From positions 1 through 57,141 of the forward strand of contig NZ_BMSG01000041.1 in NCBI RefSeq assembly GCF_014649035.1: DNA of 57,141 nt. The letters run 5' to 3'. Shown piece by piece: positions 47,782 through 55,826 of the stretch. The notes under the pieces were generated by a model, which worked only from the letters and a program-made list of their open reading frames with translations, was not told the origin of the DNA and searched no databases. The stretch is from Streptomyces sindenensis (lineage in GTDB: Bacteria > Actinomycetota > Actinomycetes > Streptomycetales > Streptomycetaceae). The translations under genes were made by a program, and so were the position numbers. The number at the start of each line of letters is the position of its first letter. Position 1 is the first letter of the stretch.

Positions 47782-49887
47782 ATGACCACCGCTACCGATG
47801 GGGCCCGGATGACCATCACCACGTTGCTCGTCGCCAACCGGGGCGAGATCGCCTGCCGGATCTTCCGCACCTGCCGCGACCTGGGCATCACCACGGTCGC
47901 CGTGTACTCCGACGCGGACGCCGACGCCCTGCACGTACGGGAGGCTGACCTCGCCGTACGGCTGCCGGGCGCGGCCCCCGCCGACACCTATCTGCGCGGC
48001 GACCTCGTCGTGGCCGCCGCGCGGGCCGCCGGGGCGGACGCCGTGCACCCCGGCTACGGCTTCCTCTCCGAGAACGCCGCCTTCGCCGCCGCCGTGCAGG
48101 ACGCCGGGCTGGTGTGGGTGGGGCCGCCGGTGAAGGCGATCGAGCTGATGGCCTCCAAGACCCGGGCGAAGGAGCTGATGGCGGGGGCGGGGGTGCCACT
48201 GCTGGCCCCGGTGGACCCGGCGACGGCGGGCGAGGCCGATCTGCCGCTGCTGCTCAAGGCGGCCTCCGGCGGCGGTGGGCGCGGCATGCGCGTCGTCCGC
48301 GAACTCGACGCCCTGCCGGGTGAGTTGCTGGCGGCGGCTGCTGAGGCCGCGTCCGCCTTCGGCGACGGGGAGGTCTTCGCCGAGCCGTACGTGGAGCGCG
48401 GCCGGCACGTCGAGGTCCAGGTGATGGCGGACGCGCACGGCACCGTGTGGGCGCTCGGGACCCGCGACTGCTCGCTCCAGCGCCGCCACCAGAAGGTCAT
48501 CGAGGAGGCCCCCGCTCCCGGCCTGGACGAGGCGCTGCGCACGCGGCTCCACGAAGCGGCGGTGGCGGCGGCCCGAGCCGTGGACTACCGGGGCGCGGGC
48601 ACCGTGGAGTTCCTGGTCTCCGCCGACGGCCGCCCGTACTTCCTGGAGATGAACACCCGCCTCCAGGTCGAACACCCGGTGACGGAAGCCGTGTTCGGGC
48701 TCGATCTCGTCGCCCTGCAACTGCGGGCGGCGGAAGGTGAACCGCTGCCGTCCCCCGAGCCCCCGCAGCCGTCCGGCCACGCGGTCGAGGCCCGGCTCTA
48801 CGCCGAGGACCCGGCACGGGGCTGGCAGCCGCAGACCGGTGCGCTGCTCACCCTGGAGGTGCCGGAGGGCCCCGGCCTGCGCCTGGACACCGGCTACACC
48901 GGCGGGGACACCATCGGCGTGCACTACGACCCGATGATCGCCAAGGTGATCGCCCACGCCCCGACCCGCACCGAGGCCGTCCGGCTGCTCGCCCGAGCGC
49001 TGGAGCGGGCCCGCGTCCACGGTCCGGTCACCAACCGCGACCTGCTCGTCCGCTCGCTGCGCCACCCGGACTTCGCGGCGGCCCGCCCGGACACGGGGTT
49101 CTACGACCGGCACCTGGCGGACCTCACCGCCCCCGGAGCCGGCCGGGACCCCGCCACGGCCGCCCTCGCCGCGACCCTGGCGGAAGCCGTACGAGGCGCG
49201 GAAGCCGTACGGGGTGCGGAGGCCGCAGGGGGTGCGGGGGCCGTACGGGGCGCGGACGCCGTACGAGGAACCGAAGCGGGCCGGGGCGTATCGGCCCACC
49301 GCCCCGCCCCGGCCCGCTTCGGGGCCTGGCGCAACGTCCCCTCGCAGCCCCAGCGCAAGCGCTACCGCAGCGAACCCGACGGCACCGAGCACGAGGTGGC
49401 CTACCGCACCCCGCGCACCGGAATCCCGCAACCGTACGAGACCCCCGGCACCCGGGTCCTGACCGCGACCCCCGACCGCGTGACGCTCGAAGTGGACGGC
49501 GTGACCCGGCACTTCGCCATCACCGCGCACGGCGACCGGGTCCACGTGGACACCACCGACGCCTCGTACACCTTCACCGCCCTGCCCCGCTTCACCGACC
49601 CCGCCACGCACACCGCCCCCGGCTCCCTGCTCGCCCCGATGCCCGGGACCGTCGTCCGCCTGGCCGACGGCCTGACGACCGGGGTCACCGTCGAGGCCGG
49701 GCAGCCGCTGATCTGGCTGGAGGCGATGAAGATGGAGCACCGCATCCTCGCCCCCGCCTCCGGCACCCTCACCGCTCTGCACGCCGCCCCCGGCCATCAG
49801 GTCGAGGTCGGCGCGCTGCTCGCCGTGGTCCAGGAGGACCCGGCCGCCACCCCCGTACCCGTTCCCGTACCGGAGGAGACCGCATGA
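47782..49887 (+). CDS. Acyl-CoA carboxylase biotin-carrying (alpha) subunit
   Basis: A 701-residue protein with a biotin carboxylase domain (about 10-455: 'LLVANRGEIACRIFRTCRD', 'HPGYGFLSENAAFA', 'KAASGGGGRGMRVV', 'EMNTRLQVEHPVTE') and a C-terminal biotinyl domain ('WLEAMKMEHRILAPASGTL', biotin Lys near 650). The linker holds a 6-residue repeat, AEAVRG, five times. The start at ATG 47782 follows GAGG; an ATG at 47809 is possible. It forms the carboxylase with the upstream beta subunit. Confidence 0.95.
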   Translation: MTTATDGARMTITTLLVANRGEIACRIFRTCRDLGITTVAVYSDADADALHVREADLAVRLPGAAPADTYLRGDLVVAAARAAGADAVHPGYGFLSENAAFAAAVQDAGLVWVGPPVKAIELMASKTRAKELMAGAGVPLLAPVDPATAGEADLPLLLKAASGGGGRGMRVVRELDALPGELLAAAAEAASAFGDGEVFAEPYVERGRHVEVQVMADAHGTVWALGTRDCSLQRRHQKVIEEAPAPGLDEALRTRLHEAAVAAARAVDYRGAGTVEFLVSADGRPYFLEMNTRLQVEHPVTEAVFGLDLVALQLRAAEGEPLPSPEPPQPSGHAVEARLYAEDPARGWQPQTGALLTLEVPEGPGLRLDTGYTGGDTIGVHYDPMIAKVIAHAPTRTEAVRLLARALERARVHGPVTNRDLLVRSLRHPDFAAARPDTGFYDRHLADLTAPGAGRDPATAALAATLAEAVRGAEAVRGAEAAGGAGAVRGADAVRGTEAGRGVSAHRPAPARFGAWRNVPSQPQRKRYRSEPDGTEHEVAYRTPRTGIPQPYETPGTRVLTATPDRVTLEVDGVTRHFAITAHGDRVHVDTTDASYTFTALPRFTDPATHTAPGSLLAPMPGTVVRLADGLTTGVTVEAGQPLIWLEAMKMEHRILAPASGTLTALHAAPGHQVEVGALLAVVQEDPAATPVPVPVPEETA
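49180..49269 (+). repeat. Five tandem 18-bp units in the carboxylase alpha gene
   Basis: In-frame units at 49180, 49198, 49216, 49234 and 49252 encode AEAVRG, AEAVRG, AEAAGG, AGAVRG and ADAVRG; a degraded sixth follows. They sit in the linker between the biotin carboxylase and biotinyl domains. Confidence 0.9.
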
Positions 49888-51053
49888 GCACCGCACGCAC
49901 CGCCCTCGAAACCGAAGAGCACCAGGCCCTGCGCGCAGCCGTCGCCGCCCTCGGCAAGCGGTACGGGCGCGACTACATGACCACCGTCATCCGCGAGGGC
50001 AAGCACACCGACGAGCTGTGGGCGGAGGCCGCCAAGCTCGGCTACCTCGGGGTGAACCTTCCCGAGGAGTACGGCGGCGGAGGCGGCGGCATGGCCGAAC
50101 TCTCGATCGTGCTGGAGGAGTTGGGCGCGGCCGGCTCTCCGCTGCTGATGATGATCGTGTCGCCCGCGATCTGCGGCACGGTCATCGCCCGGTTCGGTAC
50201 GGAGGAGCAGAAGCGGACGTGGCTGCCGGGCCTCGCCGACGGCAGTCTCACCATGGCGTTCGGCATCACCGAGCCGGACGCCGGATCGAACTCCCACCGC
50301 ATCACCACCACCGCCCGCCGCGACGGCGGCGACTGGGTCCTCACCGGACGCAAGGTCTTCGTCTCCGGTGTCGACATGGCCGACGCCACGCTGATCGTCG
50401 GGCGGACCGAGGACGCGCGCTCCGGGAAGCTGAAGCCCTGCCTGTTCATCGTCCCGCGCGATGCCCCCGGGTTCGGCCGGAACCGGATCGACATGGAACT
50501 GCACGCCCCGGAAAAGCAGTTCGAGCTGGTCCTGGACGATGTGCGGCTGCCGGCGAACGCCCTGGTCGGCGACGAGGACGCGGGCCTGCTCCAGCTCTTC
50601 GCCGGGCTGAACCCCGAGCGGATCATGACGGCCGCGTTCGGCATCGGGATGGGCCGCTTCGCACTCTCCAGGGCCGTCGAGTACGCCCGTACCCGCCAGG
50701 TCTGGAAGGAGCCCATCGGCTCGCACCAGGCCATCGCGCACCCGCTCGCCACCGCGCACATCGACCTGGAGCTGTCGCGCCTGATGATGCAGAAGGCGGC
50801 CCGGCTGTACGACGAGGGCGACGACATCGGGGCGGGCGAGGCGGCGAACATGGCGAAGTACGCGGCCGGGGAGGCGTGCGTGAAGGCCGTCGACCAGGCG
50901 GTGCACACGCTCGGCGGCAACGGCCTGACCCGGGAGTACGGCCTCGCGTCCCTGATCACCGCGTCACGGGTGGCCCGGATAGCCCCGGTCAGCCGCGAGA
51001 TGATCCTGAACTACGTCTCGCACCAGTCGCTGGGCCTGCCGAAGTCGTACTAG
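49884..51053 (+). CDS. Acyl-CoA dehydrogenase (AtuD/LiuA-like)
   Basis: A 389-residue flavoprotein. 'GVNLPEEYGGGGGGMAELSIVLEELG', 'MAFGITEPDAGSNSHRITTTA' (FAD site), 'GRKVFVSGVDMAD' and 'AVDQAVHTLGGNGLTREYGLAS'-type C-terminal sequence (text 'QAVHTLGGNGLTREYG') are the family blocks. It should oxidise a saturated branched or terpenoid acyl-CoA to the 2-enoyl-CoA, the substrate for the carboxylase above. ATG 49884 overlaps the previous stop by 4 bp. Confidence 0.93.
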   Translation: MSTARTALETEEHQALRAAVAALGKRYGRDYMTTVIREGKHTDELWAEAAKLGYLGVNLPEEYGGGGGGMAELSIVLEELGAAGSPLLMMIVSPAICGTVIARFGTEEQKRTWLPGLADGSLTMAFGITEPDAGSNSHRITTTARRDGGDWVLTGRKVFVSGVDMADATLIVGRTEDARSGKLKPCLFIVPRDAPGFGRNRIDMELHAPEKQFELVLDDVRLPANALVGDEDAGLLQLFAGLNPERIMTAAFGIGMGRFALSRAVEYARTRQVWKEPIGSHQAIAHPLATAHIDLELSRLMMQKAARLYDEGDDIGAGEAANMAKYAAGEACVKAVDQAVHTLGGNGLTREYGLASLITASRVARIAPVSREMILNYVSHQSLGLPKSY

Positions 51054-51168
51054 CCCCGCTTTCCCGTTCCCCGCCGCCCGTTCCTCGTGATCTGATCCCG
51101 TCCGCCCTCTCCCCCTACCTCCCCCACAGGGGTAATTCTGACCTCCACACTCCACACCCGCACGGCGT

Positions 51169-51195
51169 CCCGCGCCGCCACCCGGGCGGCGCGGG
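51169..51195. terminator. 11-bp-stem hairpin before the acyl-CoA ligase gene
   Basis: CCCGCGCCGCC (51169-51179) pairs perfectly with 51185-51195 around a 5-nt loop. It lies in the 166-bp gap between the dehydrogenase and the ligase, so it may separate two transcripts or act in the 5' leader of the second. Confidence 0.5.
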
Positions 51196-51219
51196 CGACC
51201 GCGACGACAGGGGACCGCC

Positions 51220-52827
51220 ATGGTGTTCCGCAGCGAGTACGCAGACGTAACGGCCCTCGACACACCCATCCACGACGCGGTCCTCGGCGAGGCCGCCGGG
51301 TTCGGTGACACCGTCGCCCTGATCGACGGGACGAACGGCATGTCCCTCACCTACGCCCAACTCGACGGCTTCCACCGGCGTATCGCCGCCGCGCTGGCCG
51401 AGGCGGGGCTCAGGAAGGGCGACGTCCTCGCCCTGCACAGCCCGAACACCATCGCCTACCCGGCGGTCTTCTACGGTGCCACCCGCGCCGGAGCCTCGGT
51501 CACCACGGTCCACCCGCTGGCCACGCCCGAGGAGTTCGCCAAGCAGCTCGCGGACAGCGGGGCGCAGTGGATCGTCACGGTCTCCCCGCTGCTGGCCACG
51601 GCCCGCCGAGCGGCCGAACTGGCGTGCGGTGTCCGGGAGATCTACGTATGCGACCAGGCGGAGGGGCACACCTCGATCCTGGACATGCTGTCCTCCACGG
51701 CTCCCGAGCCGGAGGTCGCGATCGACCCCGGCGAGGACGTGGCGGCCCTCCCGTACAGCTCCGGCACGACGGGCACGCCCAAGGGCGTGATGCTGACGCA
51801 CCGGTCGATCGCGACCAACCTGGAGCAGCTGAGACCGTTCATCCCGATGAACGAGGGCGACCGCATCCTGGCGGTCCTGCCCTTCTTCCACATCTACGGC
51901 CTCACGGCGCTGATGAACGTGCCGCTGCGCTGCGGCTCGACGGTCGTCGTACTGCCCCGCTTCGACCTGGCGCAGTTCCTGGAGGCCATCCAGACCCACC
52001 GCATCTCCGGCCTGTACGTGGCGCCGCCGATCGTGCTGGCCCTCGCGAAGCACCCGCTGGTCGGGGAGTACGACCTGTCCTCGCTCCAGTACATCGTCAG
52101 CGCCGCCGCCCCGCTGGACGCCGAGCTGGCGGCGGCGTGCTCGGCCCGGCTGGGGGTGCCGCCGGTGCGGCAGGCGTACGGGATGACGGAGCTGTCGCCC
52201 GGCACGCACGTGGTGCCCCTCTCCGTCGAGCAGCCGCCGCCGGGCACGGTCGGCAAGCTGCTGCCGAACACCGAGATGCGGATCGTGTCGCTGGAGGACC
52301 CGGCGAAGGACGCGGAACCGGGGGCGGACGGCGAGATCCTGATCCGGGGCCCGCAGGTGATGAAGGGCTACCTGGGCCGCGCGGACGCCACGGCCGCGAT
52401 GATCGACGAGGACGGCTGGGTGCACACGGGCGACGTCGGCCGGACCGACGAGGACGGCTGGCTGTACGTCGTCGACCGGGTGAAGGAGCTGATCAAGTAC
52501 AAGGGCTACCAGGTGGCCCCCGCCGAGCTGGAGGCGCTGCTCCTGACGCACGAGGCGGTGGCGGACGCGGCGGTGATCGGGGTGTACGACGCGGAGGGCA
52601 ACGAGGTCCCGAAGGCGTTCCTGGTCCGGGGACCGGGACCGGCGGCGGAGGGTCTGACGGCGGACGACGTCATGACGTACGTGGCCGAGCGCGTGTCTCC
52701 CTACAAGAAGGTGCGGCAGGCCGAGTTCATCGAGACGGTGCCCCGGGCGGCCTCCGGCAAGATCCTCCGGCGCGAGCTGCGCGACCGCGAGAAGACGAAT
52801 CGTTCGGGAACATCGGAGGAGCAGTGA
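51220..52827 (+). CDS. AMP-dependent acyl-CoA ligase (4-coumarate-CoA ligase-like)
   Basis: A 535-residue adenylate-forming enzyme. The P-loop-like motif is 'PYSSGTTGTPKGVMLTHRS', followed by 'QAYGMTELSPGTH', 'GWVHTGDVGRTDEDGWLYVVDRVKELIKYKGYQVAPAELE' features and the catalytic C-terminal Lys in 'PRAASGKILRREL'. It activates a carboxylic acid as its CoA thioester; in this cluster probably the terpenoid or branched acid entering the pathway. GTGA overlap with the next gene. Confidence 0.93.
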   Translation: MVFRSEYADVTALDTPIHDAVLGEAAGFGDTVALIDGTNGMSLTYAQLDGFHRRIAAALAEAGLRKGDVLALHSPNTIAYPAVFYGATRAGASVTTVHPLATPEEFAKQLADSGAQWIVTVSPLLATARRAAELACGVREIYVCDQAEGHTSILDMLSSTAPEPEVAIDPGEDVAALPYSSGTTGTPKGVMLTHRSIATNLEQLRPFIPMNEGDRILAVLPFFHIYGLTALMNVPLRCGSTVVVLPRFDLAQFLEAIQTHRISGLYVAPPIVLALAKHPLVGEYDLSSLQYIVSAAAPLDAELAAACSARLGVPPVRQAYGMTELSPGTHVVPLSVEQPPPGTVGKLLPNTEMRIVSLEDPAKDAEPGADGEILIRGPQVMKGYLGRADATAAMIDEDGWVHTGDVGRTDEDGWLYVVDRVKELIKYKGYQVAPAELEALLLTHEAVADAAVIGVYDAEGNEVPKAFLVRGPGPAAEGLTADDVMTYVAERVSPYKKVRQAEFIETVPRAASGKILRRELRDREKTNRSGTSEEQ

Positions 52828-53558
52828 CCCTGATCGCCACATCCCGGGACCGGGGCATCGCGACGCTGACGCTGGACTCCCCGGCCAACCGCAACGCGCT
52901 GTCGGCGGCGCTGGTGGGGGAGCTGCGTGAGGCTCTGGCGGGCTGTGCCGCCGACGACACCGTACGGGCGGTGGTGCTGACCCACACCGGATCGACGTTC
53001 TGCGCCGGGGCGGACCTGACGGCTCCGCCGGACCCGGAGGCGTTCGTGGGCCTCATGCGGGAGATCGTGGCACTGCCGAAGCCGGTCGTGGCCCGGGTGA
53101 CCGGCCACGTCCGGGCGGGCGGCCTGGGCCTGCTGGCGGCCTGCGACATCGCGGTGGCGGGCGAGGGATCGTCCTTCGCCCTCACCGAGTCCCGCCTGGG
53201 CCTGGCCCCCGCGGTCATCTCCCTCACGCTGCTCCCGCGCCTGGACCGTACGGCGGCGAACCGCTACTACCTGACCGGGGAGAGGTTCGACGCGGCGGAG
53301 GCGGCGAGGATCGGCCTGGTCACGGTGGCCGCCGAGGACGTGGAGGAGGGCCTTGCCCCGGTCCTGGACGGACTGCGCCGGGCCTCACCTCAGGGGCTGG
53401 CCGCATCGAAGGAGCTGGTCACGGCTACGGTGCTGAGGAGCTTCGACCAGTACGCCGAAGACCTCATCGCCCGATCAGCGAAGCTGTTCGCCTCCGACGA
53501 GGCGAGGGAGGGGATGACGGCCTTCCTCGAACGACGGGACCCGGCATGGGTGCGGTGA
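52824..53558 (+). CDS. Enoyl-CoA hydratase/isomerase
   Basis: A 244-residue crotonase-family protein starting at GTG 52824. The oxyanion-hole motifs are 'TFCAGADLTAP' and 'GHVRAGGLGLLAACD', and the catalytic Glu lies in 'FALTESRLGLAPAVIS'. It should hydrate the carboxylated enoyl-CoA product (isohexenyl-glutaconyl- or methylglutaconyl-CoA in the Atu and Liu schemes). It overlaps the ligase by 4 bp and the TetR gene by 13 bp. Confidence 0.92.
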   Translation: MTLIATSRDRGIATLTLDSPANRNALSAALVGELREALAGCAADDTVRAVVLTHTGSTFCAGADLTAPPDPEAFVGLMREIVALPKPVVARVTGHVRAGGLGLLAACDIAVAGEGSSFALTESRLGLAPAVISLTLLPRLDRTAANRYYLTGERFDAAEAARIGLVTVAAEDVEEGLAPVLDGLRRASPQGLAASKELVTATVLRSFDQYAEDLIARSAKLFASDEAREGMTAFLERRDPAWVR

Positions 53559-54154
53559 CACCTTCCTTCTCTGCCTCCCGGGCTGCGCACGCGCCCAAGC
53601 AGGACCGCAGCCGGGCGACGCGGCAACGGCTGCTGGAGGCGGCGGTGGCCTGTCTGGCCGAACACGGCTGGGCGGGCTCCACCGTCTCGGTGGTCGCGGA
53701 ACGGGCCGGCGTCTCGCGGGGCGCGGCCCAGCACCACTTCCCGACCCGGGAGGACCTGTTCACGGGTGCGGTGGAGTACGTGGCCGAGGAACGCTCGGCC
53801 GCCCTGCGCGCGCTCCCCGTCCAGGGCCGCGCGGAGGTGGTCGCGGCCCTGGTCGACCTCTACACGGGCCCGCTGTTCCGGGCGGCGCTCCAGCTCTGGG
53901 TGGCCGCCTCCAACGAGGCCCAGCTCCGCCCGCGCGTCACGGAACTGGAGGCGCGGGTGGGCCGCGAGACCCACCGCATCGCGGTCGAACTCCTGGGCGC
54001 GGACGAGTCCCGCCCGGGCACCCGCGAAACGGTCCAGGGCCTCCTGGACATGGCCCGCGGCCTCGGCCTCGCCAACCTCCTCACCGACGACACGGCCCGC
54101 CGGGAGCGGGTGGTGGCGCAGTGGGCGGCGCTGGTGGAGGAGGGGCTGGGCTGA
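53546..54154 (+). CDS. TetR-family regulator of the catabolic cluster (AtuR/LiuR position)
   Basis: A 202-residue TetR protein. The helix-turn-helix is at about 25-70 ('RLLEAAVACLAEHGWAGSTVSVVAERAGVSRGAAQHHFPTREDLF'; recognition helix 'VSRGAAQHHF'). It overlaps the hydratase gene by 13 bp and is the last gene of the cluster, so it is made with the pathway it probably represses. The palindrome at 43513-43524 is a candidate site. Confidence 0.93.
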   Translation: MGAVTPSFSASRAAHAPKQDRSRATRQRLLEAAVACLAEHGWAGSTVSVVAERAGVSRGAAQHHFPTREDLFTGAVEYVAEERSAALRALPVQGRAEVVAALVDLYTGPLFRAALQLWVAASNEAQLRPRVTELEARVGRETHRIAVELLGADESRPGTRETVQGLLDMARGLGLANLLTDDTARRERVVAQWAALVEEGLG

Positions 54155-54183
54155 GGCCGGGGGGCGTTCTGGCCATCCGGCCC

Positions 54184-54214
54184 GACTTCGCGCCCCGCCC
54201 AGCGCTACGAAGTC
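54184..54214. terminator. Weak stem-loop between convergent genes
   Basis: Perfect 7-bp arms (54184-54190 and 54208-54214) with a 17-nt loop, between the TetR stop and the stop of the minus-strand YrhB-type gene. Confidence 0.35.
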
Positions 54215-54217
54215 GAC

Positions 54218-55519
54218 TCAGCGGTACCGGATGACGTGCAGTGCCCGGACTCCGGTCGGGTCGAAGGACACCGGCTCTTCGGACGAGCCGTCGAGGAGCA
54301 GCACGCCGTCCGCCGTGGTGAGCCCGTTGACGAGCCATCCCACGGCCTCACGCCCCCGGCCGTCCGTCCGGCGGATCCAGACCAGAGCACGCGAGCCGGC
54401 CGGGAAGGACGACAGTTCGTCGGCCGCTGAGGACCAGGTCCGGTGGTCCGACGTCGACAGGACGGGCCCGAGCTCGGCGAGCGTCGACTCGAACCAGTCG
54501 GCGCGGCCGGGCGGGGGCGGCGGCGGGAACGTCCCGGTGCCGGGGCGCCCGCCGGAGTCCCAGTGGGCGAGCCAGTTCCAGGGGTCCGCATTCGGCAGGC
54601 CGAAGGGCTCGGCGGCGTCCTTGGGGACGACCAGTGTCGCGTCGAGCATGGTGTCCTGCCAGCGCCCGCTTTCCAGGTGGCGCTGCGTGTCGCAGGAGAA
54701 GACCCAGCCTCGCCGGGTTTCGTCGCCGGGGGTCGGACCGGCCAGCTCGGCCTGACCGCCGTAGGCTTTGTCCAGCCACAGCCGCGCCTTGGTGACGGCC
54801 GCCTCGAAGTCGTGCGCCTCCTGCTCCCAGGGCTGACGCGGAACCCTCATCGCCTCCGGCAGAGCCCTGAAGAAGACCAACTCGTGCACACCGTCGGTGT
54901 CCAACCGGGCGAGGGACGACGTCAGTCCGTCGAGAAAGACTACTTGTCCCTTGTTGTTGTGCGCGTAGACCAGATTGCCCGTGGCCTCCTGGCCGCCGAT
55001 CTCGCGGCGCACCCACACCAGGCCCCGGGTGTCGGGGCCGGGCTCCGCGACAGCCTTCACGACCTCGTCCCAGCTGTCCGCACTCAGGCGCTCGAACTCC
55101 GGGAAGTACCGGCGGGTCAGCCTGCTCCACCAGCCGGGAGCCTCGTCCGAAGGCTGCCAGGCGAGCGCTGTGGAAGGGCTCCGGCCGATCGCCGAGTGCA
55201 GGGCCACGACAGCGCCACGAGCGTTGATCCTGCGCCCCTGGTCATGGACTCGGGCGACGGCCGCCTCGTACGAAGCGGCGGGCTCCAGGTCCGCGAGGGG
55301 CGCGCTCGGCGCGGGATGGAAGGGGGAGCTGCCGTCCTTGGGTACGACGACCGAGGACGCCAGCATCGGCGTGTGCGGGAACCCGGGCTGCTGCACGGTC
55401 CGGCAGGCCATGAGCCAGGCCGAGGCCGACTCGGCCACCGGCTGGGGTGCAGCCAGTTCCGCGAGGCTGCGGTAGGTATGGGCAAGCCAGGCCGCGGCCT
55501 GCTGGTCGGGGCGGAGCAC
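54218..55519 (-). CDS. Tandem YrhB / degenerate papain-fold protein of a polymorphic-toxin locus
   Basis: A 433-residue protein that looks like a two-fold repeat. Residues about 7-80 and 237-320 resemble the YrhB immunity domain ('AWLMACRTVQQPG...SSVVVPKDG' and 'GWVFSCDTQRHLES...ATLVVPKD'). Residues about 148-220 and 355-433 resemble the C-terminal half of the adjacent toxin domain ('RGLVWVRREIGG...QVVFLDG' and 'RALVWIRRTDGR...GVLLLDG'). Compared with the toxin, the catalytic Cys region is absent and the His of 'AHIFNAV' is not conserved, so it should be inactive. It starts at GTG 55519 (GGAG upstream), 1 bp after the immunity stop. It may be an extra immunity or decoy protein. Confidence 0.8.
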   Translation of the reverse strand: MLRPDQQAAAWLAHTYRSLAELAAPQPVAESASAWLMACRTVQQPGFPHTPMLASSVVVPKDGSSPFHPAPSAPLADLEPAASYEAAVARVHDQGRRINARGAVVALHSAIGRSPSTALAWQPSDEAPGWWSRLTRRYFPEFERLSADSWDEVVKAVAEPGPDTRGLVWVRREIGGQEATGNLVYAHNNKGQVVFLDGLTSSLARLDTDGVHELVFFRALPEAMRVPRQPWEQEAHDFEAAVTKARLWLDKAYGGQAELAGPTPGDETRRGWVFSCDTQRHLESGRWQDTMLDATLVVPKDAAEPFGLPNADPWNWLAHWDSGGRPGTGTFPPPPPPGRADWFESTLAELGPVLSTSDHRTWSSAADELSSFPAGSRALVWIRRTDGRGREAVGWLVNGLTTADGVLLLDGSSEEPVSFDPTGVRALHVIRYR

Positions 55520-55520
55520 G

Positions 55521-55826
55521 CTACTGCTCCTTCCGGGGCGGCCAGTTGCCCGCTGCTTGGAGGGCCATGTATTCCGCCGTCGGCGGGAAAGTGGGAGCGA
55601 AGTGCGCGGCGGACCGGTCGTGCGGCACCACGATCACGGAAGAAAACGGGGCCTGAGCGAAATCACCTGTTTCGATGTGCTCCTTGAAATCGAAGCGCAC
55701 CGTCCAGCCGTAGGTGAACTCAATGGCTGTATCCGGGAGCATTACGATGGAATTTGCCCGGTCCGGGTGTGCGATCTTCTGCAGGAAAGCCTTGGCGCTT
55801 GCCACTGCTTCGTCTTTGGTCACCAT
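55521..55826 (-). CDS. YrhB-type (Imm35) immunity protein
   Basis: A 101-residue protein. 'AIEFTYGWTVRFDFKEHIETGDFAQAPFSSVIVVPHD' and 'FPPTAEYMALQ' match the YrhB immunity fold: an aromatic strand, then the 'VVPhD' strand and a C-terminal helix. Its ATG at 55826 abuts the toxin stop with no gap, so both come from one transcript. It should bind the papain-fold toxin and block it inside the producing cell. Confidence 0.88.
   Translation of the reverse strand: MVTKDEAVASAKAFLQKIAHPDRANSIVMLPDTAIEFTYGWTVRFDFKEHIETGDFAQAPFSSVIVVPHDRSAAHFAPTFPPTAEYMALQAAGNWPPRKEQ

Noticed and set aside
43586..54154. Leucine degradation (Liu) cluster proper
   Set aside because: No HMG-CoA lyase gene is present and AtuA is; I therefore describe it as Atu/Liu-like.
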